64,000 nucleotides of DNA, from contig NZ_JAJHUO010000015.1 in the NCBI RefSeq assembly GCF_020859565.1, positions 124,001-188,000 of the forward strand, read 5' to 3'. Each line of letters begins with the position of its first letter. Position 1 is the first letter of the stretch. Below are positions 35,485 to 44,046 of this stretch, one piece after another. The notes beneath the pieces are model-generated. The model ran no database searches, was not told the DNA's origin, and saw nothing but the letters and a program-made list of their open reading frames with translations. The stretch is from Saccharothrix luteola (GTDB taxonomy: Bacteria > Actinomycetota > Actinomycetes > Mycobacteriales > Pseudonocardiaceae). A program made the position numbers and the translations under genes.

Positions 35485-35542
35485 AATTCCGCTGACGACA
35501 ATTCGCTTGTCCTTGATGGTCGGTGGACCTCAGGGTGGACGG

Positions 35543-36445
35543 GTGACCACGACCGAAGCCCGACCGGCGCCCGTGTTGCCCGGCACGCGGGTGAACCCGG
35601 CGCTGCTCGCGATGGCGGGCAGTCTCTGCATCGCGCTGTCGTCGGTGTTCATCAAGGTGTCCGGCGCCAGTGGCAGCACCAGCGCGTTCTGGCGCTGCCT
35701 GTTCTCGCTGCCGGTGCTGGGCGTGCTGGTGTGGTGGGAACGGCGGCGGGGCACGGCGCGGCGGCGGTTGCTGCTGCCGGTGCTGGCCGGTGTCGGGCTC
35801 GGCGTGGACTTCGTGCTGTGGGGTGACGCGATCGCCCTGGTCGGCGCGGGCATCGCGACCGTGCTGCTGTCCGTGCAGGTGGTGATCGTGCCCGCGGTGG
35901 CGTACCTGCTGTTCCGGGAACGGCCGTCGAACCGCTTCGTGTGGGCCGCGCCCGTGCTGCTGGGCGGGATCGTGCTGGCGGGCGGCCTGGCGGGCACGCC
36001 CGCGTTCGGCCCCGACCCGGTCCTGGGCGCGGTGCTGGCGTTGGGCGCGGGGGTGGGGTTCGCGGCCTACCTGGTGCTGATGCGCCGCAGCACCGGTCCC
36101 GGCGCCCGCGACCACACGTTGTTCCTGGCCACCGTGTCGGCCGGGGTGACGGCGGTGGCGATCGGCGTGCCGACGGACCGGCTCGACCTGTCGCCGAGGT
36201 GGTCCGTGCTCGGCTGGCTGGTCGCGTTGGCGCTGATCGGGCAGATCGCGGGCTGGCTGCTGATCTCCACGGCGCTGCCGCGGCTGTCGAGTGCGACGGG
36301 CGCGACGATGATGCTGTTGCAGCCGGTGGGCGCGATCCTCATGGGTGTCGTGCTGCTGCACGAGCGGCCGAGCGCGCCGCAGCTCGTCGGGTGCCTGGTG
36401 GTGCTCGGCGTGGTCGCCTTCGTCAGCGCCGGGTCGCGCCGCTGA
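35543..36445 (+). CDS. EamA/DMT-family transporter
   Basis: This 300-residue protein has about ten hydrophobic helices in two EamA repeats (about 20-140 and 165-298). The segment ATGATMMLLQPVGAILMGVVLLHERPS, near the end, is the typical EamA signature. The start at GTG 35543 is the best fit to the first helix, although the frame extends to 35507. It is probably an exporter of metabolites or amino acids, regulated by the divergent LysR. Confidence 0.87.
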   Translation: MTTTEARPAPVLPGTRVNPALLAMAGSLCIALSSVFIKVSGASGSTSAFWRCLFSLPVLGVLVWWERRRGTARRRLLLPVLAGVGLGVDFVLWGDAIALVGAGIATVLLSVQVVIVPAVAYLLFRERPSNRFVWAAPVLLGGIVLAGGLAGTPAFGPDPVLGAVLALGAGVGFAAYLVLMRRSTGPGARDHTLFLATVSAGVTAVAIGVPTDRLDLSPRWSVLGWLVALALIGQIAGWLLISTALPRLSSATGATMMLLQPVGAILMGVVLLHERPSAPQLVGCLVVLGVVAFVSAGSRR

Positions 36446-36467
36446 CCGCGCTTCCGGCACGTGGGCG

Positions 36468-37595
36468 TCAGCGCGGCGTGGTGTTCGTGAGGCGGACGAG
36501 GAACTCGGCGTTGTCGCCGGTCTTGCGCAGGCCGTCGAGGAGCACGTCGACCGCGTCGTCCTTGCCCGCGAGGACACGGCGCAGCAGGCGGGTCGCCGTC
36601 GCTTCGCGGGGTGTGAGCAGCAGGTCGTCGCGGCGCGTGCCGGACTGGGTGACGTCCACGGCGGGGAACACGCGCCGGGCGGCGGCCTTGCGGTCCAGCC
36701 GCAGTTCGGCGTTGCCGGTGCCCTTGTACTCCTCGAAGAGCAGCGCGTCGCCCGCCGAGCCGGTGTCGACCAGCGCGGTGGCGATGATCGTCAGCGAACC
36801 GCCGCCCTCGACGTTGCGGGCGGCGCCCAGGAACCGCTTGGGGCCGGTAAGGGAGCCGGCGTCCACGCCGCCGGACAGGGTCCGGCCGGAGACCGGTGCG
36901 GCGAGGTTGTAGGCCCGGCCCAGTCGGGTCGCGGAGTCCAGCAGCACCACGACGTCGCGACCCAGCTCGACCAGGCGTTTCGCCCGTTCGACGGCGAGCT
37001 CGGCGAGCGCGGTGTGGTCGCGGGGCGGGTGGTCGAAGGTGGCGGCGACGACCTCGGCGGGCACGGCTCGGGCGAGGTCGGTGACCTCCTCCGGCCGTTC
37101 GCCGACCAGGACCAGCATCAGGTGGCACTCCGGGTGGTTCTTGGCGAGGCCGTGCGCGACGGACCGCAGGACGGTGGTCTTGCCGGCCTTGGGCGGTGCG
37201 ACGATCAACGCGCGCTGCCCCTTGCCGATGGGCATCACCAGGTCGACCACGCGCGTGGTCAGCTCGTGCGCCTCCGTCTCCAACCGCAGCCGTTCGTCCG
37301 GGTGGGCGGGCAGGAGGTCGGCGAAGGACGGCCGGGACCGGGAGTGGCGCGGGTGCGCGCCGTTGACGGCCTCGACCGTGACCAGCGAAGGCGGTTTGCC
37401 TTCCCCGGGCGCGGGCGCCACGCGGCCGTGCACCTCGTCACCTCGCCGCAGGCCGTGTTCGGTCACGAGGTGCTGCGGGACGGTGACGTCGAGCGGTCCG
37501 GGCAGGTAGCCGTCGGTGCGCAGGACGGCACGGCGGTCGACGACGTCGAGGACGCCGGAGGTGAGCCGGGTGTCGGAAGGATCGTTGTGGTTCAA
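36468..37595 (-). CDS. Compact paralogue of transcription termination factor Rho
   Basis: This 375-residue protein starts at TTG 37595, with AGGGAG 7 bases upstream. It contains a Rho RNA-binding cold-shock domain (about 12-75) and the full Rho motor: APPKAGKT at 133-140, VVVLLDSATRLGRAYN (Walker B), the Q/R-loop region, and the signature PKRFLGAARNVEGGGSLTIIATALVDTGS. It lacks the long N-terminal insertion typical of actinobacterial housekeeping Rho, so it is likely a second copy. Compared with E. coli Rho, D210 reads G165 and M219 reads L174, while E211, S266 and G337 are kept. It could change termination of local genes or resist Rho inhibitors. Confidence 0.88.
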   Translation of the reverse strand: MNHNDPSDTRLTSGVLDVVDRRAVLRTDGYLPGPLDVTVPQHLVTEHGLRRGDEVHGRVAPAPGEGKPPSLVTVEAVNGAHPRHSRSRPSFADLLPAHPDERLRLETEAHELTTRVVDLVMPIGKGQRALIVAPPKAGKTTVLRSVAHGLAKNHPECHLMLVLVGERPEEVTDLARAVPAEVVAATFDHPPRDHTALAELAVERAKRLVELGRDVVVLLDSATRLGRAYNLAAPVSGRTLSGGVDAGSLTGPKRFLGAARNVEGGGSLTIIATALVDTGSAGDALLFEEYKGTGNAELRLDRKAAARRVFPAVDVTQSGTRRDDLLLTPREATATRLLRRVLAGKDDAVDVLLDGLRKTGDNAEFLVRLTNTTPR

Positions 37596-38085
37596 GGGTT
37601 TCTCCCTGATCGCGGGAACGGGTGGAGTGCGCGGCGACGCCGCGACGGGACCCGGGGACACGTCGGGAAAGGCTCGACGAGCCACGTCCGACCGGTACCG
37701 GGGATTTCGCGAGATTTCGCGGGAGGGGCCAGGGCCACCTACGTCCGCGAGAACGAGATGACACACAGCATAGCCGTCTACCAGGACATCGCGCAACCAC
37801 CGTCCGCGAACCTGTCGAGAGAGATCGCCCGTGGTCGCCGACCGGCGGCGTCGAGCGGGAGATCCACAATGGACTCCCGGCCGACTCGTCCGACCGTGGT
37901 TGTCCACAGAGGACAGTGAGTCGGGAGCAGCTCGCCCGCCGGCGTGGTTCATGAGGAACGCTCGACTTCGGAGACCGGCCCGGCTCGCGTCACCGCGTCC
38001 GATCCACGCCCCGACCGCCTCCGCGCGGAATTGTCGGTGTGGCTCGATAGCGTGCCCTCAGATCACGTGAAGAAGGAGCGAACGC
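37596..38085. promoter_or_regulatory. 490-bp divergent region between Rho paralogue and WGR gene
   Basis: No gene is supported here. The Rho frame stays open to 37952, but those codons are low-conservation and basic. Promoters for both genes should lie here. An inverted repeat TGTCC-N5-GGACA lies at about 37900. AAGGAG at 38072-38077 serves the downstream WGR gene. Confidence 0.45.
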
Positions 38086-39510
38086 ATGTCTGCCACGACG
38101 TACCTGGAGCTGTCCGAGGCCGACGGCGGCGCGCACAAGTTCTACGAAGTGCGGGTCGACGGCACCGAAGTCACCATCACCTACGGGCGGATCGGGGAGC
38201 AGGGGCAGGTCAGGAGCGCGACCTTCGCCGACCACACCAAGGCGCTCAAGGCCGCCGAGAAGAAGATCGGCGAGAAGGTGCGCAAGGGCTACGCGCCGGC
38301 GGTCAAGGGCGTGCGCCAACGCCGGTCGGTGAGCAGGCGGCAGATCGTCAGCACCCGCTCCACCGCCACCCAGGCGCCGGTGCTGTGGCGGTTCGCCTCC
38401 GGCGCTCCGGCGTTCGGGATCTTCATCGGCGAGGACCACGCGTGGGTCGGCAACGAGAACGGCGACGTCTACACCCTCACCCACGACGGCCGGGTCACCG
38501 GGCGGTTCGGGCTGCCCGACGCGGTGAAGTGCATCGTGGCCGACGACTTCTGGATCTACGCGGGGTGCGACGACGGCCAGGTGTACGACCTCGGCGCCAA
38601 GGTGCCCCGGGTGGCCTACGAGATCGCCGACGACGTCGACATCTACTGGCTCGACATCCACGACGGCGTGCTCGGCGTGTCCGACCGCCAGGGTCGGGTG
38701 ACCGTGGTGGACCACGAGGACGAGTTCCAGTGGTCGGTGCCGGCCACCGGTGACAGCGCCTGGATGGTCCGCTGCTCGCCGGAAGGCGTCTTCCACGGCC
38801 ACTCCCGCGGCGTCACCCACTACACCGGCCGCGGGCACCGGGCGTGGCACGCCGACACCGTCGGCCAGGTGCTGTTCGGCTGGCAGGAGCGCGACGACGT
38901 CTTCGCGGGCACCAGTCGCGGCCGGGTGCACCGGTTCGCCAAGTCGGACGGGCGCATGACCGGCGACTACCGCTGCGACGCGGCCGTGTTCTCCTGCGCC
39001 ACGTCGCCCGACGGCGAGTTCGTCTTCGCGGGCGACAACCAGTCCTCGGTGTACTGCTTCGCCGCCGACGGGACCCGGCTGTGGAAGCTCGCCACGGGGT
39101 GCGGTTCGGCGTTCTCCATGCAGTACCGCGACGAGCGGCTCTACCTGGTGACCACGGACGGCTCGCTCGCGTGCCTCGACGCGAGCCCGGCCGCCGTGCG
39201 CGCGGCCGAGCAGGGGCAGCTGCCGCAGCGCCAGGACATCAAGGCGGGCGCCATCGACCGGGTCGAGGCGACCGCGGAGGTCGAGGTCGTGTCGGACGTC
39301 GCGCCGGGTGACGGCGTCGTGGTCGAGTGCGTGCAGGTCGGGGGCCGGGTCAGGGTGCACGTCGTCTCGGAGGGCTACGACCGGACGTGGGGCGTGCAGT
39401 TCCCCAAGAACATCCGCGTGCCCGGCGCGCGGTACCTGGTCACCGAGGTGCTCACGTCGGCCAGCGGATCGTTCTACCGCACCCGCGGCGAGATCAAGCG
39501 CCTGCGCTGA
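38086..39510 (+). CDS. WGR-domain protein with C-terminal beta-propeller
   Basis: This 474-residue protein begins with a WGR domain (about 3-75; KFYEVRVDGTEVTITYGRIGEQGQ), a fold that binds DNA or proteins in PARPs and in bacterial stress proteins. After a basic linker (about 76-100) comes a PQQ/WD-like beta-propeller (about 105-370; repeats such as AWVGNENGDVYTLTHDGRV and FVFAGDNQSSVYCFAADGTRLWKL). The last about 80 residues form an extra small domain. ATG 38086 has AAGGAG in good position. The domain mix suggests a scaffold. The function is unknown. Confidence 0.85.
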   Translation: MSATTYLELSEADGGAHKFYEVRVDGTEVTITYGRIGEQGQVRSATFADHTKALKAAEKKIGEKVRKGYAPAVKGVRQRRSVSRRQIVSTRSTATQAPVLWRFASGAPAFGIFIGEDHAWVGNENGDVYTLTHDGRVTGRFGLPDAVKCIVADDFWIYAGCDDGQVYDLGAKVPRVAYEIADDVDIYWLDIHDGVLGVSDRQGRVTVVDHEDEFQWSVPATGDSAWMVRCSPEGVFHGHSRGVTHYTGRGHRAWHADTVGQVLFGWQERDDVFAGTSRGRVHRFAKSDGRMTGDYRCDAAVFSCATSPDGEFVFAGDNQSSVYCFAADGTRLWKLATGCGSAFSMQYRDERLYLVTTDGSLACLDASPAAVRAAEQGQLPQRQDIKAGAIDRVEATAEVEVVSDVAPGDGVVVECVQVGGRVRVHVVSEGYDRTWGVQFPKNIRVPGARYLVTEVLTSASGSFYRTRGEIKRLR

Positions 39511-39516
39511 GCACCG

Positions 39517-39556
39517 GCGCCGGCGGCGACCTGTCGACGGGGGTCGCCGCCGGCGC
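39517..39556 (+). terminator. Strong terminator hairpin after WGR gene
   Basis: A perfect 15-bp stem (GCGCCGGCGGCGACC at 39517-39531 with its complement at 39542-39556) and 10-nt loop begin 7 bp after the stop codon. No T-run follows, as is common in high-GC actinomycetes. Confidence 0.7.
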
Positions 39557-39774
39557 GCCGCGTCGCGCCGACCGGACCGGTGGCCGGCCGCCTCGTCGTG
39601 CTCCGGCCGGCGAACCGCGCCCGCCCGGGTTCGGCACGCCCCTCACCTGATCGCCGAGGTCGGACGTCGCGGGTTGCGCCACGGCACCCCCGCGCAGGTC
39701 TGCACCGGCCCCGCACGGGGACCGGTCAGGAATCGAGAAGCGCGGGCAGTGGGGCCGGACCTAGCGTTCTCCCC

Positions 39775-40404
39775 ATGGCAAACATCGCATCCGTCACCCT
39801 CGACGTGGCCGACACCACGGCCGCCCACCGCTTCTACGCCGACGCGTTCGGCCTGGACGGGCAGCTCCGCCTGCGGGCCTCCGAGGCGCCGACGACCGGC
39901 TTCCGCGGGTTCACGCTGGCGCTCACGGTCTCCCAGCCGTCCACCGTGGACAGCCTCGTCGCGACCGCCCTCGACGCCGGCGCCACCACGCTCAAGCCCG
40001 CCTCGAAGTCCCTGTGGGGCTACGGCGCCGTCGTGCAGGCCCCGGACGGCGCGATCTGGAAGATCGCGACCTCGGCCAAGAAGGACACCGGTCCCGCGAC
40101 CCGGCGGATCGACGAGGTCGTGCTCCTGCTGGGCGTCGCGGACGTGGCCGCGAGCAAGCGGTTCTACACCGGACGAGGGCTCGCCGTCGGCAAGAGCTTC
40201 GGCCGCGTGTACGTCGAGTTCGCCGCCGGGCCGGGCCCCGTCAAGCTGGCGCTGTACCGGCGTCGCGCGCTGGCCAAGGACGTCGGCGTCGCGCCCGAGG
40301 GCACCGGGTCGCACCGGCTCACGATCGGCGGCGACGCCGGGGACTTCACCGACCCGGACGGGTTCGCCTGGGAGGCGTCGGCCCGGCTGGCGACGAACGC
40401 ATGA
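39775..40404 (+). CDS. Glyoxalase/bleomycin-resistance-type VOC protein
   Basis: This 209-residue protein has two VOC domain halves (about 1-112 and 119-205). The first has the pattern VTLDVADTTAAHRFYADAFGL and the second VVLLLGVADVAASKRFYTGRGL. The metal-ligand set is incomplete, as in many VOC proteins of unknown substrate. The start at ATG 39775 (MANIASVTLDVAD) gives the standard N-terminus. It is coupled (ATGA overlap) to a PPOX-like flavoprotein gene. Confidence 0.85.
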   Translation: MANIASVTLDVADTTAAHRFYADAFGLDGQLRLRASEAPTTGFRGFTLALTVSQPSTVDSLVATALDAGATTLKPASKSLWGYGAVVQAPDGAIWKIATSAKKDTGPATRRIDEVVLLLGVADVAASKRFYTGRGLAVGKSFGRVYVEFAAGPGPVKLALYRRRALAKDVGVAPEGTGSHRLTIGGDAGDFTDPDGFAWEASARLATNA

Positions 40405-40847
40405 CGGCCGCACCGCCGCGCGGCCTCGACGAGAGGCTGCGGGACACCCGGGCGAGGTTGGCGGCCGACGTCGACCTCTGGCTCGCGACGGGCGGACCGG
40501 CCGGCGTCCACCTCGTGCCGCTCTCGTACCTCTGGGACGGTGCGGCGTTCCTCATCTCGACGCCGCGGTCCTCCGTCACCGGCCGCAACCTGCCGGCGGA
40601 CGGCCGCGTGCGGCTCAGCCTCGGGCCGACGCGGGACGTCGTCATGGTCGACGGGACCGCCGAGCCGGTGGACGATCTCGCCCCTGAGGCGGGCGACGCG
40701 TTCGCGACCAGGACCGGCTTCGACCCGCGCGAGGAGGACGAGCCCTACCAGTACTTCCTGATCCGGCCGCGACGGATCCAAGCCTGGCGCGAGGCCGACG
40801 AGCTCCGGGGGCGCACCCTCATGCGCGACGGCCGGTGGCTCGGCTGA
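40401..40847 (+). CDS. Pyridoxamine-5'-phosphate oxidase-like flavin/F420-binding protein
   Basis: This 148-residue protein has the split-barrel fold of the PNPOx-like family (WLATGGPAGVHLVPLSYLWDGAAFLISTPRSS, GRVRLSLGPTRDVVMVDGTAE, RIQAWRE). Such small proteins bind FMN or F420 and can reduce or degrade aromatic compounds. It is translationally coupled to the VOC gene, suggesting that the two act on the same compound. The specific function is unknown. Confidence 0.82.
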   Translation: MTAAPPRGLDERLRDTRARLAADVDLWLATGGPAGVHLVPLSYLWDGAAFLISTPRSSVTGRNLPADGRVRLSLGPTRDVVMVDGTAEPVDDLAPEAGDAFATRTGFDPREEDEPYQYFLIRPRRIQAWREADELRGRTLMRDGRWLG

Positions 40848-40912
40848 CCACCGCGGCGTGACCGGCCACCCGATCGTGGGCGATCACGCGTCCGAACTTG
40901 CCATAGTCTGAT

Positions 40913-40930
40913 GATCGGTATATACCGATC
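40913..40930. promoter_or_regulatory. 18-bp perfect palindrome GATCGGTATATACCGATC at PadR start
   Basis: The palindrome ends 2 bp before the PadR GTG start codon and contains a central TATATA. PadR proteins often repress their own operon through such sites. A transcript beginning near here would be leaderless. Confidence 0.65.
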
Positions 40931-40932
40931 AC

Positions 40933-41271
40933 GTGAAAGACAGTCCGTTGAGGGAGCCGACGTTCCTGATCCTCACGGCGTTGGCCGCGCGGGCGCAGCA
41001 CGGCTACGGCATCCTCCTCGACGTCGAGGAGATCTCCGCCGGCCGGGTCAAGCTGCGCGCGGGCACCCTCTACACCGCGCTGGACCGGTTGTCCGCGGAC
41101 GGCTGGGTGGCGGTCGACCGGGAGCAGGTCGTCGACGGCAGGCTCCGCCGCTACTACCGGCTGACCGACGAGGGGGCAGCCAGGCTGGAGACCGAGGTGC
41201 GGAGGTTGCGGGCGCAGACCCAGGCCGCGGAGCGACGCTTGCGGCTACGACCGGCGGGGGGCACGGCGTGA
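40933..41271 (+). CDS. PadR-family transcriptional regulator
   Basis: This 112-residue winged-helix protein (LREPTFLILTALAARAQHGYGILLDVEEISAGRVKLRAGTLYTALDRLSADGWV) has the short C-terminal dimerisation helix of the PadR subfamily 2. The start is GTG 40933, directly after an 18-bp palindrome. It is coupled (GTGA overlap) to a membrane-protein gene, a common pairing. Confidence 0.9.
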   Translation: MKDSPLREPTFLILTALAARAQHGYGILLDVEEISAGRVKLRAGTLYTALDRLSADGWVAVDREQVVDGRLRRYYRLTDEGAARLETEVRRLRAQTQAAERRLRLRPAGGTA

Positions 41272-42188
41272 GCGAGTTGGAACGGCGCTACCGGCGACTG
41301 CTGGCGCGCTACCCGCGCGACCACCGCGAACGCCACGGCGAGGAGATGCTGGCGGTGCTGATGTCGGGCGCCGGCGAGCGGACCCGACCGAGCCGGCGCG
41401 AGCACGTCGACCTGATGTGGGCCGCGGTGCGGCTGCACCTGCGGCGGGTGGTGGCGGCCGACGGCATCGACGCCCGGGACGTGCTGGCGATCGTCAGCCT
41501 GCTCGGGCCGGTGGCGCTGCTGGCCGGCGCGACGACCGGCGTGCACGAGGTCGCGTGGTTCGTGAAGGCGGGCGCGCTGGCGGACATGCCGTGGTCCACG
41601 CAGTTCCCGGACGCGCCGGCGTGGGTCCTGTGGGGCGTGGTGGCCGTGCTCGTCCTGCTCGGGCGGTCGCGTGCCGCCGCGGTCCTCGCCTGGCCGGCCG
41701 TGGCCTGGTTCGTGGTGGTCGCGACGTTCCTCCCGCACCAGCACTGGTGGACCGGGATGGACGCGGGGTGGGTCCTGGTGGGACTGCTGACCGCCGTCGC
41801 GCTGACGTGGTCGCCGGGACCGGCGCGCGGTCGGGAGCTGGTCGGGCCCCGGGCGGTCCTCGTGCTGGCCGCGACGGTCGGCCTGACCGTGGCGCTGGGT
41901 GTCCTGGCGCACGGCGTGGCGGTGGTCGAGTTGCTCCGGTTCGTCGTGGTGATCGGCGGCACGGTGGTGGCGTGCGGCCACCGGTCGCGCGTCGGCCGCC
42001 GGGCCGCGTTGATCCTGCTGCTGCCGACGGTGACCGCGGTGCTGGGCTTCGCCCAGCTGCTCATCTCGCTGCGCATGCCGACCTCGTTGGAGGTGGCGGT
42101 CTTCTACGGCCTGCCGTTGCTGGCGCTGCTGGCGTTGGGCGGCCTGCCACGCCGCGTGCGCCGGCGTCCCGACCGGCCGGTCACCTGA
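41268..42188 (+). CDS. Multi-pass membrane protein paired with PadR
   Basis: This 306-residue protein has a basic N-terminal head (ELERRYRRLLARYPRDHRERHGEEMLAVLM), a motif usual in the actinobacterial membrane proteins that follow PadR regulators, then about seven transmembrane helices from about 80 onward. No transporter motif is recognised. The PadR operator upstream probably controls both genes. Role is unknown; a stress or envelope function is usual for the family. Confidence 0.75.
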   Translation: MSELERRYRRLLARYPRDHRERHGEEMLAVLMSGAGERTRPSRREHVDLMWAAVRLHLRRVVAADGIDARDVLAIVSLLGPVALLAGATTGVHEVAWFVKAGALADMPWSTQFPDAPAWVLWGVVAVLVLLGRSRAAAVLAWPAVAWFVVVATFLPHQHWWTGMDAGWVLVGLLTAVALTWSPGPARGRELVGPRAVLVLAATVGLTVALGVLAHGVAVVELLRFVVVIGGTVVACGHRSRVGRRAALILLLPTVTAVLGFAQLLISLRMPTSLEVAVFYGLPLLALLALGGLPRRVRRRPDRPVT

Positions 42189-42700
42189 CCAGGCGGTGGA
42201 CGAGGTCGCCCGGCGTCGACCGGGCGACCGTCATTTCCCTCCGTCGGGTGGTCTTCCGCCCGCCGGAACCCCGGCGTGACACCTCTGTGCGAAGCCGGAT
42301 CACCACGCGTCACGAAATCAACTCCACCCTCGTCCGACCACTCATCGCGTGGCAGGACGTACCCCGACGAAGGACTTCGCGCTGACGGGGCGTGACCTGC
42401 GACGTTCCGCTCACCACGAGGACGGGGCGACGTCACCGCCACCGGTGACGAGGGTGTCCGGTCCGGCACGCCGGACGGGCCGATCCCCGACCCGCCCGTC
42501 GACCGCCGGGGCGGTCCCGGACCGCCCCGACCGCGATTGCCGCCCCCGCGACCGGCGCATACGCTCGGCGCACAGCACGGCCCGTGATGCCGCCCGCGAG
42601 GATCGGACGCCCGTACGGACGACACCGGATGGCAGGTCGTGGACCCGATGACAGGTCGGGGTCCACCGCGTCGCGCCGTGACTTCCGCGCAGGAGCGACC
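42189..42700. promoter_or_regulatory. 512-bp gene-free region with candidate promoter at 42537-42565
   Basis: No gene is supported here. A consensus-like promoter is seen: TTGCCG at 42537-42542, a 17-bp spacer, then TACGCT at 42560-42565. It would start a transcript with about a 130-nt leader before the small ORF at 42701. The leader has GC-rich complementarity but no riboswitch I recognise. Confidence 0.4.
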
Positions 42701-42838
42701 ATGCCCGAAGTCCCACTCCAGTCCACCACCCCTCCCCTGACCGGCGACGGCCACCGCGACGGTGACGCGACCGGGCGCCCGGCGTTCCGCGACGACCCCC
42801 GGGTGACGGCGCACGACGCCGTCGCCGGTGCGCCGTGA
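42701..42838 (+). CDS. 45-codon ORF coupled to flavin monooxygenase gene
   Basis: The peptide starts MPEVPLQSTTPPLTGDG and ends AHDAVAGAP. It is acidic to neutral and has no Cys. ATG 42701 follows AGGAG with 5-nt spacing, the best ribosome-binding site of the operon, and the stop overlaps the monooxygenase GTG (GTGA). This makes real translation likely. It could be a regulatory leader, a short carrier or subunit, or (less likely) a precursor peptide. Confidence 0.5.
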   Translation: MPEVPLQSTTPPLTGDGHRDGDATGRPAFRDDPRVTAHDAVAGAP

Positions 42839-44046
42839 GCGCCGAGCACGTGCCGGTCGCCGTGGTCGGCGCGGGGATCGGTGGCCTGGTCACCGCTCTG
42901 GCGTTGCGCCGCGCGGGGGTCCGGGTCGTGGTGTTCGAGCAGGCCGACGCGCTGAGCGAGGAAGGAGCGGGGCTGGCCCTCGGCGCGAACGGCACCCGGC
43001 CCCTGCTGCGGCTCGGCCTGGGCGCGGAGCTGCGGCGGATGGCCTTCCAACCGGGGCGCGTGGTGTTCCACCACTGGCGGACCGGCGCGGTGCGGCAGGC
43101 GCTGCCGCTGGGCCGCGACTACGAGGACCGCTTCGGCGCGCCGTTCTACACCTTCCACCGCGCGGACCTGCAACGGCTGCTGGCCGAGCGGTACCGCGAC
43201 GAGGGCGGCGAGCTGCGCACCGGGCACCGCTGCCTGGGCGTCACCCCGCTGGCCGACCGGGTCGTGGTCGAGTTCGGCGGTGACCGGCGGGTCGAGGCCG
43301 GGGTGGTGGTGGGTGCGGACGGCGTGCACTCCACGGTGCGGACGGACGTCGTGGGAGCCGATCGCGCCGTCTACTCGGGCAGATCGGGCTATCGCGGCCT
43401 GGTCGCGGCCGACCTGGTCGGCGACGCGGTCGACGACGCGCTGTCGTTCCACCTCGGACCTGCGAGGCACCTGGTCGCCTACCCGGTGCACGGCGGCGAC
43501 ACGGTGAACTTCCTCGCCGTGGTGCGCGACCCGAGGTGGACCCGGGAGTCGTGGGTGCGCCGCGGCCGGGTCGCCGACGTGCTGGCCGCGTTCGCCGGGT
43601 GGTCGCCCGCGGTCACCCGGATCGTCGGCGCGGCCGACGAGGTGTCGCACTGGGGCCTGTTCGACCGCGAGCCCGTCGACCGCTGGAGCCTGGACCGGGT
43701 GACGCTGGTCGGCGACGCCGCGCACCCGATGCTCCCGCACCACGGCCAGGGCGGGAACCAGGCGGTCGAGGACGCCGTGGTGCTGGCGGCCTGCCTGCGC
43801 ACGTGGCCGGACCGGCCCGCGCTGGCACTGGACCGCTACGAACGGGCCCGGCGCACCCGGACCCGCATGCTGCAACGGGGTTCGCGGAGCAACGGCGAGT
43901 GCTACCAGCTCCCCGACGGGCCCGCCGCCGACGAGCGGGACGCCAAGCTGAGCCGGCTGCCCGAAGACCTGGCCTGGATCCACGGCTACGACGCGGAGGC
44001 CGCGCTGGCGACCTCGGAGGAATCCCACCATGGCGAACTCGTCTGA
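42835..44046 (+). CDS. Class A FAD-dependent aromatic monooxygenase (salicylate hydroxylase-like)
   Basis: This 403-residue flavoprotein has GAGIGG at 12-17, the DG motif VVVGADGVHSTVR and the GD motif LVGDAAHPMLPHHGQGGNQAVEDA, which together define the para-hydroxybenzoate hydroxylase fold. It would use NAD(P)H and O2 to hydroxylate an aromatic acid or a similar ring. The start is GTG 42835, coupled to the small ORF. It overlaps by 17 nt the following DAHP-synthase-like gene, so the two act together. Substrate is unknown. Confidence 0.9.
   Translation: MSAEHVPVAVVGAGIGGLVTALALRRAGVRVVVFEQADALSEEGAGLALGANGTRPLLRLGLGAELRRMAFQPGRVVFHHWRTGAVRQALPLGRDYEDRFGAPFYTFHRADLQRLLAERYRDEGGELRTGHRCLGVTPLADRVVVEFGGDRRVEAGVVVGADGVHSTVRTDVVGADRAVYSGRSGYRGLVAADLVGDAVDDALSFHLGPARHLVAYPVHGGDTVNFLAVVRDPRWTRESWVRRGRVADVLAAFAGWSPAVTRIVGAADEVSHWGLFDREPVDRWSLDRVTLVGDAAHPMLPHHGQGGNQAVEDAVVLAACLRTWPDRPALALDRYERARRTRTRMLQRGSRSNGECYQLPDGPAADERDAKLSRLPEDLAWIHGYDAEAALATSEESHHGELV

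Noticed and set aside
42701-42838. 45-codon ORF as a RiPP precursor
   Set aside because: No Cys, no core-like repeat and no RiPP-modifying enzyme nearby; kept as a small gene of unknown role.
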